Source of the DNA: WHSW01 sp963821345
GTDB lineage: Bacteria > Actinomycetota > Thermoleophilia > Solirubrobacterales > 70-9
Assembly: GCA_963821345.1 (NCBI GenBank)
Contig: CAWGDM010000009.1
Coordinates: forward strand, 1 to 64,000
Reading direction: 5' to 3'
Length of the DNA: 64,000 bases
The translations under genes were made by a program, and so were the position numbers. A model generated the notes under the pieces. That model saw nothing but the letters and a program-made list of their open reading frames with translations, ran no database searches and was not told the origin of the DNA. Below are positions 42,192 to 48,436 of the stretch, piece by piece (position 1 is the stretch's first letter; the number at the start of each line of letters is the position of its first letter).

Positions 42192-43300
42192 GCGCCCCTG
42201 CACGCCAGCGCGGCTCGCTCGGCGACCGGCTCGAGCATGCGATCGCCGAGCACGCCGACGCCGAGCTCGAGATCGAGCACGGCGAAGCGGAGGCGGCACG
42301 CAGCGGGCCGAGTCTGCGGCGCACGGCCTTCTGGCTTGCGGTCACCGGCGTCTCGCTGTATCTGGTCGCGCCGAGCCTGCTCGACGTGCTCGGCTCCTGG
42401 CGCGACCTGGAGAAGATCGACTGGCTCTGGTTCCCGGCGATGCTGGCGCTGCAGGCCGGGGGCCTGGCCTGCCTGTGGGCGCTGCAGCGGATGGCGCTGC
42501 ACCGCGCCCGCTGGCCCGACGTCGTCCAGTCGCAGCTGGCCGGCAACGCGCTCGGCAAGATCGCCCCCGCCGGCGGCGCGATCGGGGCGGCGCTGCAATA
42601 CCGGATGCTGGTCGAGTCGGGCCTCGAGCGGGGGCGCACCGTGGCCGGGATAACCGCGGTCAACTTGCTCACCTTCGCCGTCGTGCTGGCGCTGCCGGTC
42701 CTGGCGCTGCCCTCGCTACTGCGCGGCTCGGTCGATCGCAACCTGATCGAGGCGACCCTGATCGGCGTCGCCGTGTTCACGTTGCTGAGCGCCGCCGCGG
42801 TCGCGCTGCTGGCCTTCGACCGGCCGCTGGAGCTGGTCGGGCGTGCGGTGCAGGCGCTGCGCAACAGGCTGCGCCGCAGCGCGTCGCCGAGCCGGCGGCT
42901 GCCCGAGCGCCTGCGCACCGAGCGCGACCGGCTGCTCGCGACCCTGGGCCCGCAGTGGAAGCAGGCGGTCGTGGCGACGGTCGGCCGGTGGGCGTTCGAC
43001 TACGCCACCCTGCTGGCGGCGCTCGCTGCGGTCGGCTCGACCCCGCGCCCGACCCTGGTCCTGCTCGCCTTCTGCGCCGCCCAGGTGCTGGCCCAGATCC
43101 CGGTCACCCCCGGGGGTCTCGGGTTCGTCGAGGCGGGGCTGACCGCGATGCTGGCGCTGGCCGGCGTCGGCGCGGGGCGCGCCGTGCTCGCCACCTTCGC
43201 CTATCGGCTGTTCGCCTACTGGCTGCAGCTGCCGGCTGGCCTGGTCGGGTTCGTGCTCCACAAGCGGCGCCACCCGCAGCCGGCGACCGCGCCGAGATGA
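42188..43300 (+). CDS. Flippase-like integral membrane protein (LPG synthase TM family)
   Basis: 370 aa. After a 45-residue acidic N-terminus there are about eight helices in the pattern of the AglD/MprF flippase-like domain: AGNALGKIAPAGGAIGAALQ (the conserved G-x-x-x-P-G-G region), then the late VTPGGLGFVEAGLTAML motif, which is diagnostic. Such proteins flip or move lipid-linked molecules. No catalytic C-terminal domain is present. Coupled to the DUF202 gene and to the MBL hydrolase by 4-nt overlaps. Confidence 0.87.
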   Translation: MSAPARQRGSLGDRLEHAIAEHADAELEIEHGEAEAARSGPSLRRTAFWLAVTGVSLYLVAPSLLDVLGSWRDLEKIDWLWFPAMLALQAGGLACLWALQRMALHRARWPDVVQSQLAGNALGKIAPAGGAIGAALQYRMLVESGLERGRTVAGITAVNLLTFAVVLALPVLALPSLLRGSVDRNLIEATLIGVAVFTLLSAAAVALLAFDRPLELVGRAVQALRNRLRRSASPSRRLPERLRTERDRLLATLGPQWKQAVVATVGRWAFDYATLLAALAAVGSTPRPTLVLLAFCAAQVLAQIPVTPGGLGFVEAGLTAMLALAGVGAGRAVLATFAYRLFAYWLQLPAGLVGFVLHKRRHPQPATAPR

Positions 43301-44061
43301 CGGCGCGGGTCACCTACGTCGGCCACGCGACCGTGCTGATCGAGATCGACGGCACCCGGTTGCTCACCGACCCGGTGCTGCGCCCGGGGATGCTCGGGAT
43401 GATCCTCCGTCACGCGGATCCGCCGCCGGCCTCGGTCACCGAGGCGATCGACGGGGTGCTGATCTCGCACCTGCACCACGACCACCTCGATTTCCGCTCG
43501 CTGAAGCGGATCGACCGCGCCACCCGGGTGATCGTTCCGCTGGGAGCGGGCAGGACCCTGCGCCGGCGCGGGTACGGCAACGCGACCGAGCTCGCTGCCC
43601 GCGAGCGAACGACCGTCGGCGGGCTCACCGTCACCGCGACGATCGCGGTCCACGAGGGACGGAGATTCAAGTTCGGGCCCAGGGTCGAGGCCGCCGGCTA
43701 CGAGATCGAGGGCGCCGGCAAGCGCGTCTACTTCGCCGGCGACACCGACCTGTTCGAGGAGATGGGCGAGCTTGCGGGCCGGCTCGACATGGCGCTGCTG
43801 CCGATCGCGGGTTGGGGACCGCGGCTGGGGCCGGGCCACCTGAACCCGGTCAGCGCCGCCGAGGCCGCTGCCCGGATACGCCCGCGGGTCGTGGTCCCGA
43901 TCCATTGGGGGACGCTGATCCGGCGCGACATCGGCCGCGACCCCGAGCGCGCCGGTCAGTTCCTGTCCGAGCCGGTGCGGCGCTTCGAGGCCGAGTTGTC
44001 CGAGCGGGCGCCGTCGGTCGAGCTGCGCGCCTTGTTGCCCGGCGAGTCGCTCGAGCTCTGA
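43297..44061 (+). CDS. MBL-fold metal-dependent hydrolase (UlaG/NAPE-PLD-like)
   Basis: 254 aa. VTYVGHATVLIEIDGTRLLT, then the metal motif SHLHHDHLD, FAGDTDLFEEM and PIHWGTL define the lactonase/phospholipase-D-like MBL group. Being coupled to a flippase-like gene, a lipid or lipid-linked substrate is a reasonable guess. The last 106 nt overlap the convergent gene at 43956. Confidence 0.87.
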   Translation: MTARVTYVGHATVLIEIDGTRLLTDPVLRPGMLGMILRHADPPPASVTEAIDGVLISHLHHDHLDFRSLKRIDRATRVIVPLGAGRTLRRRGYGNATELAARERTTVGGLTVTATIAVHEGRRFKFGPRVEAAGYEIEGAGKRVYFAGDTDLFEEMGELAGRLDMALLPIAGWGPRLGPGHLNPVSAAEAAARIRPRVVVPIHWGTLIRRDIGRDPERAGQFLSEPVRRFEAELSERAPSVELRALLPGESLEL

Positions 44062-44465
44062 GCGGCCCGGACCCGGATCGTCGCGATCACCCGCTCGGCC
44101 TCGACCAGCCTGACCGGGAAGCGGCCCGTCTCGACCGCGAGCAGGTCGAAGTGGGCGGGGAAGTCCGGATCGACGTCGGCGAAGGCGCCGAAGCCGGCGA
44201 TCTCGACCTGGTCGGGAAGCTTGGCCGCGGTCACGGTGAGCTCCAGCTGGTCGCCGGGCGCCAGATCGATCCGCGACGGCGTCGGGTCGTCGGCGGCGAT
44301 CGTGCGCCGGACCAGGCGTCCGGTCGGGTCGGGCGCGGGCTCAGTGGTGGTCGTGGTGGTCGTGCTCGAGCGCAGCCGGTCGCGCTCGACCGGGACCAGG
44401 GCGACGAGGACGCTCGAGAGCACGAGCATCACCAGCAGGGCGAGGATCAGGCGGCGGGCGGCCAC
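43956..44465 (-). CDS. Hypothetical membrane-anchored protein
   Basis: 169 aa: one N-terminal helix (LILALLVMLVLSSVLVALV), a Thr-rich linker (seven Thr), and a beta-rich domain (RIDLAPGDQLELTVTAAKLP, then FPVRLVEAERVIATIRV) that has the look of a cupredoxin-like sandwich without copper ligands. The last about 35 residues are low complexity and lie antisense to the MBL gene, so the true end may be earlier in a corrected sequence. Moderately sure it is real because the first 135 residues are protein-like. Confidence 0.55.
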   Translation of the reverse strand: MAARRLILALLVMLVLSSVLVALVPVERDRLRSSTTTTTTTEPAPDPTGRLVRRTIAADDPTPSRIDLAPGDQLELTVTAAKLPDQVEIAGFGAFADVDPDFPAHFDLLAVETGRFPVRLVEAERVIATIRVRAAQSSSDSPGNKARSSTDGARSDNSASKRRTGSDRN

Positions 44466-44562
44466 TGCCAGCAGCTTAGAAGCCGGCCACTCGACGTCCG
44501 TTGGACCGCCGTCGACGTCTGTATGAGGGCTGGCCCCGATCGTCGGCTAAAGCCCGCCCCTG

Positions 44563-44688
44563 ATGCTCAACACGTTCCGCACGCGCGCCCAGAGCGGATC
44601 CGCCTTCGCGCTGGTCGAGCTCCTGGTCGTGATGCTGATCAGCGGCCTGCTGGCCGCCTCGTGCCTAACGAGCCGGGGTGAAAACTAG
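44563..44688 (+). pseudogene. Truncated type IV pilin remnant
   Basis: A 41-codon frame that starts MLNTFRTRAQSGS and continues FALVELLVVMLISGLLAAS before a divergent tail and stop. It is clearly a copy of the start of the downstream pilin (MLNKFRVRAQSES, FTLVELLVVMLIIGLLAA). The prepilin peptidase Gly (-1) is Ala here and the whole C-terminal domain is missing, so it cannot be processed as a normal pilin. It is the first of three pilin units in tandem. It might survive as a short membrane peptide, but decay is more likely. Confidence 0.75.
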
Positions 44689-44730
44689 GGGCTGGACCCT
44701 AGATAGACGAATATCCCCCCCAGGCAGCGC

Positions 44731-44758
44731 TAAAGGTCGCACCGGCACGTACCGATAG
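44731..44758 (+). promoter_or_regulatory. Sigma-28/WhiG-like promoter upstream of the riboswitch
   Basis: TAAAG at 44731, 16 nt, then ACCGATAG at 44751-44758, against the FliA/WhiG consensus TAAA-N15/16-GCCGATAA. Transcription would start near 44765, leaving about 12 nt before the riboswitch P1 stem. This spacing is what one would expect for a leader-controlled pilin. No sigma-28 gene is in the window. Confidence 0.45.
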
Positions 44759-44776
44759 CCCGGCTGAGGCCAGTGC

Positions 44777-44873
44777 CCTCGGTGTCAAAGGCAAAATCGT
44801 CGTTTGAGGCGGTTGCGCAAAGCCACGGGGCTCCTGCGTTCAAGAGGGGGAGCAAGCCGGGTTACCACCGAGG
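44777..44873 (+). ncRNA. Class I cyclic di-GMP riboswitch (GEMM-I)
   Basis: The P1 stem CCTCGGTG (44777-44784) pairs perfectly with CACCGAGG (44866-44873). Inside are the conserved blocks AAAGGCAAAA, TTGCGCAAAGCC, CGGGGCTCC and AAGCCGGGTTACC, in the order and spacing of the GEMM-I aptamer. The P2 stem includes AATCGTC/GGCGGTT and P3 includes GCTCC/GGAGC. It binds c-di-GMP in the known family. It lies 75 nt before the pilin ATG. The segment GGGTTACC (44859-44866) is the exact complement of GGTAACCC (44926-44933), which touches the AGGAGG ribosome site (44934-44939), giving a ready translational switch. Direction (on or off) cannot be told by eye. Confidence 0.9.
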
Positions 44874-44947
44874 TCAACAGACTTCGTCGGGTATTGCCCG
44901 GGGCTCTGGCGTAACGGCAACCGTGGGTAACCCAGGAGGTTCCTCAG

Positions 44948-45400
44948 ATGCTCAACAAGTTCCGCGTCAGGGCCCAGAGCGAATCCGGCTTCACGCTGGT
45001 CGAGCTCCTGGTCGTGATGCTGATCATCGGCCTGCTGGCCGCGATCGCCATCCCGGCGTTCTTCAACCAGCGCAACAAGGCCAACGACGCCAGCGCCAAG
45101 GAGGCGGTCCGTACCGCCGAGACGGCGATGGAGACGTACTCGACCGACAACAGCGGCTCCTACGTGGGTGCCGACCTCGCCGCCCTGCAGGCGATCGAGG
45201 CCAGCATCCCGGGCACCGCGACGGTCACGGGTTCCGGCGGCACCGGTGTTCCGTCGGCGACCGGCTACCGGGTCACCGTTCCGTCGACCCAGGGCCGCAC
45301 GTTCAGCATCAACCGAAAAGCTGCAACGCTGACGTTCCCGTGCACGGTGCCCGCGAGCACCGATCGCGGTGGTTGCCCGTCGAGCAACCTCTGGAACTAG
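44948..45400 (+). CDS. pilA: Major type IV pilin, riboswitch-controlled copy
   Basis: 150 aa. Short basic leader MLNKFRVRAQSESG, cleavage before FTLVELLVVMLIIGLLAAIA (Glu5 present), then alpha-1 helix FFNQRNKANDASAKEAVRTA and a small beta domain closing with a disulfide loop (FPCTVPASTDRGGCPSSN). This is the pilus fibre subunit. AGGAGG 8 nt upstream. 250 bp of its coding sequence are identical to the second pilin gene. The hairpin at 45426 terminates or attenuates transcription. Confidence 0.95.
   Translation: MLNKFRVRAQSESGFTLVELLVVMLIIGLLAAIAIPAFFNQRNKANDASAKEAVRTAETAMETYSTDNSGSYVGADLAALQAIEASIPGTATVTGSGGTGVPSATGYRVTVPSTQGRTFSINRKAATLTFPCTVPASTDRGGCPSSNLWN
44979..45228 (+). repeat. 250-bp exact direct repeat, copy 1
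   Basis: Identical base by base to 45629-45878 (offset 650). It covers codons for the prepilin cleavage site, the hydrophobic helix and the first half of the globular domain. Divergence before and after is sharp. Recent duplication or ongoing gene conversion between the two pilin genes. Confidence 0.95.
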
Positions 45401-45425
45401 CCTCAAGCTAGGAAGTGCAGTCGCG

Positions 45426-45457
45426 CGAGAGGGGCGGCCTTCGGGTCGCCCCTCTCG
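45426..45457 (+). terminator. Terminator-like hairpin after pilin 1
   Basis: CGAGAGGGGCG and CGCCCCTCTCG form an 11-bp perfect stem that continues into a GCC/GGT pairing capped by TTCG. Only scattered T residues follow (TCGTTGTC), so the terminator may be leaky. It lies 26 nt after the pilin stop and closely resembles the hairpin after pilin 2. Confidence 0.75.
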
Positions 45458-45492
45458 TCGTTGTCGGGCGTCGAAAGCGTCGTACGACCGTC

Positions 45493-45533
45493 CAGGGATG
45501 CGTCCAACCCCTCAGGAATGCGTCCAAACCCCT
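45493..45533 (+). repeat. Tandem 20/21-bp direct repeat upstream of pilin 2
   Basis: CAGGGATGCGTCCAACCCCT (45493-45512) is followed without gap by a second unit with one substitution and one extra A (45513-45533). The period is two helical turns, as for paired activator sites. Immediately after comes TAAACGG and, 17 nt later, GCCGAAA, a weak sigma-28-like pair. Probably the control region of pilin 2. Confidence 0.6.
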
Positions 45534-45597
45534 AAACGGTTCTGGGGTCCGCGGCCGAAACAGCTGAGGTAAGCACTCACCGACAACGGGGGTACAC

Positions 45598-46050
45598 ATG
45601 TTGCAAACAATCCGGGAGCAGAGCCGCCGCGAATCCGGCTTCACGCTGGTCGAGCTCCTGGTCGTGATGCTGATCATCGGCCTGCTGGCCGCGATCGCCA
45701 TCCCGGCGTTCTTCAACCAGCGCAACAAGGCCAACGACGCCAGCGCCAAGGAGGCGGTCCGTACCGCCGAGACGGCGATGGAGACGTACTCGACCGACAA
45801 CAGCGGCTCCTACGTGGGTGCCGACCTCGCCGCCCTGCAGGCGATCGAGGCCAGCATCCCGGGCACCGCGACGGTCACCGGTGCCGGCGGCACCGGCGCG
45901 CCGACCGCGACTGGCTACCGGGTCACGACCACCTCGACCCAGGGCCGCACGTTCAGCATCGACCGAACCGGCGCGACGCTGACGTTCCCGTGCACGGTGC
46001 CCGCGGGCACCGATCGCGGTGGTTGCCCGTCGAGCAACCTCTGGAACTAG
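45598..46050 (+). CDS. pilA: Major type IV pilin, second copy
   Basis: 150 aa. Residues 1-11 (MLQTIREQSRR) differ completely from pilin 1, then ESGFTLVELLVV onwards is identical for about 84 residues. The last third differs at scattered sites (for example TGAGGTGAPTATGYRV and FSIDRTGATLTFPC). It keeps the cleavage Gly, Glu5 and both Cys. No c-di-GMP aptamer precedes it, so it should answer to other signals. Terminator hairpin at 46078. Confidence 0.94.
   Translation: MLQTIREQSRRESGFTLVELLVVMLIIGLLAAIAIPAFFNQRNKANDASAKEAVRTAETAMETYSTDNSGSYVGADLAALQAIEASIPGTATVTGAGGTGAPTATGYRVTTTSTQGRTFSIDRTGATLTFPCTVPAGTDRGGCPSSNLWN
45629..45878 (+). repeat. 250-bp exact direct repeat, copy 2
   Basis: Second copy of the 44979-45228 sequence, inside pilin 2. 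Recombination between the copies would delete 650 bp including the tandem repeats, the hairpin and one pilin, leaving a hybrid gene. Confidence 0.95.
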
Positions 46051-46077
46051 CCCTCAGGGCTGGATGCGGTAGCGACG

Positions 46078-46107
46078 GAGGGGCGGCCGGGCGGCCGGCC
46101 GCCCCTC
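46078..46107 (+). terminator. Terminator hairpin after pilin 2
   Basis: GAGGGGCGGCC and GGCCGCCCCTC make an 11-bp perfect stem around an 8-nt GC-rich loop, followed by TCTCGTCGTTT. Same position relative to the stop and same outer sequence as the hairpin after pilin 1. Confidence 0.75.
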
Positions 46108-46115
46108 TCGTCGTT

Positions 46116-46157
46116 TGGGCGTGCCCGCGCACGATCTTGGGCGCGCCCGCGCACGAT
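46116..46157 (+). repeat. Tandem 20-bp repeat before the minor-pilin operon
   Basis: TGGGCGTGCCCGCGCACGAT (46116-46135) recurs at 46138-46157 with one change (T to C), period 22 bp. Each unit is itself partly palindromic (GGGCGTGCCC). It lies about 60-100 nt before the start at 46215 and may be a regulator site. Confidence 0.5.
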
Positions 46158-46214
46158 GCCCGTCCGACTCAAGCAAGTGGGCACGCATGCCGAAACTTGA
46201 TTCGAGGTTCTGCT

Positions 46215-47579
46215 TTGGCCACGCCTGTTCTGACTCACCTGCGTTCTCGCCTTGCCGCGGAGGATGGCCTGACCCTGATCGAGGTCGCGGTCACCGGCCT
46301 GATGGTGGGGCTGATCTCGCTCGGGCTGGTCGGCCTGGACGCGGCGGGCAAGACCAGCGCCGACCAGCGCCGCCGCTCGCAGGCATTCGAGGTCGCCCAG
46401 GCCGACCAGGAGCGGATCAAGGGGCTGTCGGCCGACCAGATCTCGACCCTCGACCAGACCCGCCAGGTGACCATGGACTCGACCACGTTCACGGTCACCT
46501 CGTCCGGGCAGTACCTGAGCAGCTCGGCCGACTCGGCGAGTTGCTCGAGCCCCGCCGCGGCGGCCGACTACGCGAAGGTGGTCTCGACCGTCGACTGGCC
46601 ACAGAACGCTCGCGCCGACGTCGTCGTGCAGAGCGTCCTCACTCCGCGGGCCGGCGGCTCGCTGCTCGCCCAGGTGCTGGATCAGAACGGGGCGACGAAG
46701 TCGGCCGTGCGGATCGGCGTCGACGGCGCCGATCCGAGCACCGACACCGTGCACCGGTTCAGCAGCACGGACTCGGGCGGCTGCACGATCTTCGGCGCCC
46801 TGCCGGTCGGCGACTACACCGTCAGCCCGACGCTCGCCGGCTGGGTCGACAAGGACGGCGACTCGACCCCGTCGTCGACCGTGACCACGACCGCGGGCAA
46901 CACGACCACGGTCCCCTTCGTCCTCGGCCAGGCCGGTCAGGTAACGGCGAACTTCGCGACCACGATCGGCAGCACGACCTACACCGGCCAGTACGCCCCC
47001 TCGGTCTCGTGGTTCAACGCCGGCATGCCCCAGGCGATCAACAACTTCCTGAGCCCGAGCGCCCCGGGCAACGCGATCACCTCGACCCAGAACCTGTTCC
47101 CGTTCTACGTCGGCGCCCCGGGCACCTACACCAGCAACTACAACGTCTGGGCCGGCAAGTGCATGGCTGCCCAGCCCCCCAGCGCCAGCCGCCGCTACGC
47201 GACCGTCCCGCCGGGCGGCTCGCCGACGATGAGCGGCCCCACCGGCTCGGTGCTCGAGCCGGCGATGCTCGTCGACGTCACCTACAACGGCACCCGGGTG
47301 AAGCCCGCGCACGTCCTGCTCACCGACAGCTGCGGGCAGAGCTGGCAGCCCGAGGTGATCAGCACCTACACCGCGACCGAAGGCGGCTGGCTGCGCTACC
47401 CCGGCCAGCCCTACGGGACCTACTCGATCTGCGCCGACTACCAGTTCCAGGGCACCAGCACCACAACCGCGAGCAACTTCAAGAAGGTGACGATCACCAA
47501 CCGCGCCAACACCAGCTTCACGGCGCAGAACTCGAACACGGTCCCGATCCTGCTCGCCTCGTCGACGGGGTTCTGCTGA
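46215..47579 (+). CDS. Minor pilin-like protein with Cna-B-like domain
   Basis: 454 aa. Leader ending in AEDG, cleavage before LTLIEVAVTGLMVGLISLGL (Glu5 present), PilV/GspI-like N-terminus. The large C-terminal part contains a prealbumin/Cna-B-like repeat: FSSTDSGGCTIFGALPVGDY, then TVSPTLAGWVDKDGD, a fold used in adhesins. Start: TTG at 46215 with CGAGG upstream; another in-frame TTG at 46197 is possible. It opens an operon of three prepilin-like genes (the next start overlaps its stop) and is likely a tip or adhesive subunit. Confidence 0.82.
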   Translation: MATPVLTHLRSRLAAEDGLTLIEVAVTGLMVGLISLGLVGLDAAGKTSADQRRRSQAFEVAQADQERIKGLSADQISTLDQTRQVTMDSTTFTVTSSGQYLSSSADSASCSSPAAAADYAKVVSTVDWPQNARADVVVQSVLTPRAGGSLLAQVLDQNGATKSAVRIGVDGADPSTDTVHRFSSTDSGGCTIFGALPVGDYTVSPTLAGWVDKDGDSTPSSTVTTTAGNTTTVPFVLGQAGQVTANFATTIGSTTYTGQYAPSVSWFNAGMPQAINNFLSPSAPGNAITSTQNLFPFYVGAPGTYTSNYNVWAGKCMAAQPPSASRRYATVPPGGSPTMSGPTGSVLEPAMLVDVTYNGTRVKPAHVLLTDSCGQSWQPEVISTYTATEGGWLRYPGQPYGTYSICADYQFQGTSTTTASNFKKVTITNRANTSFTAQNSNTVPILLASSTGFC

Positions 47580-48436
47580 TGGGCGGGCGCAAGCTGATCA
47601 GGCGAGTTCGCGCCGACGAGTCGGGGTTCACGATGATCGAGCTGCTGACGACGATGATCGTCGCGATCGTCGTCATCCTGGCGCTGTTCACCTTCCAGGA
47701 CGTCGTCCTGCGCCAGTCGAACCGGGTGTTCGCGACCGTCAACGCGACCCAGCGGGCCCGGACCGCGGTCGAGACGCTGGAGACGCGGCTGCGCTCCGCG
47801 TGCGTCGCCGAGGGCGTCACGCCGATCCTGGCCGGCAGCACCGGGACCAGCCTCGCGTTCATCAGCAAGTTCGGCTCGGCCGCCTCGCTGACGCCGGAGA
47901 AGCACGTCGTCTCGCTCAGCGGCGGGACGATGACCGACTCCGTCTACCCGGTCTCCGGCGGCCAGGCGCCCAACTGGACCTTCTCGAACACCGCGACCAG
48001 CACCCGGCTGCTGGTCGACCACGTCACGCAGCTCGGCTCGACGCCGATCTTCCGCTACTACAAGTACGGGATCGCCGCCGACTCGGCCGGCGGCCAGTAC
48101 AAGGACGGAGCCGGCAACCCGTTCATGATCCTGCTCGACGGGACCGCGACCCTGCCGACCGGAACGACGACCAGCACCGGCGGCGCGGTCGCGGCGAACA
48201 CGATCCCCTACAACTCGGCCAACGACCGTTCGATGCTGGCGACGCCGCTGAGCACGGCCGACTCGAAGCTCACCTCGGCGGTTGCGGTCACGATGGTCGT
48301 CGACGCCGAGGGCAAGCTCGGCGATACCGTCTCGACCGATGCGTACACGCAGCTGACCGTCCAGGACACGGTCGTGCTGCGGCTCACCCCGGTCCCCAGC
48401 GAGGGCAACCTGCCGACGGTGCCGCCATGCGCATGA
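47579..48436 (+). CDS. Minor pilin-like protein (PilW/GspJ type)
   Basis: 285 aa with leader MGGRKLIRRVRADESG, then FTMIELLTTMIVAIVVILAL (Glu5). The following region (RARTAVETLETRLRSACVAEG) is the usual long alpha-1 helix of PilW/GspJ-like proteins. ATG overlaps the previous stop by one base (TGATG). The C-terminus carries one Cys two residues from the end. Expected in the tip-initiation complex with its two neighbours. Confidence 0.85.
   Translation: MGGRKLIRRVRADESGFTMIELLTTMIVAIVVILALFTFQDVVLRQSNRVFATVNATQRARTAVETLETRLRSACVAEGVTPILAGSTGTSLAFISKFGSAASLTPEKHVVSLSGGTMTDSVYPVSGGQAPNWTFSNTATSTRLLVDHVTQLGSTPIFRYYKYGIAADSAGGQYKDGAGNPFMILLDGTATLPTGTTTSTGGAVAANTIPYNSANDRSMLATPLSTADSKLTSAVAVTMVVDAEGKLGDTVSTDAYTQLTVQDTVVLRLTPVPSEGNLPTVPPCA

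Noticed and set aside
45401..45597. c-di-GMP riboswitch before pilin 2
   Set aside because: Only a terminator hairpin and tandem repeats are present; none of the aptamer blocks occur.
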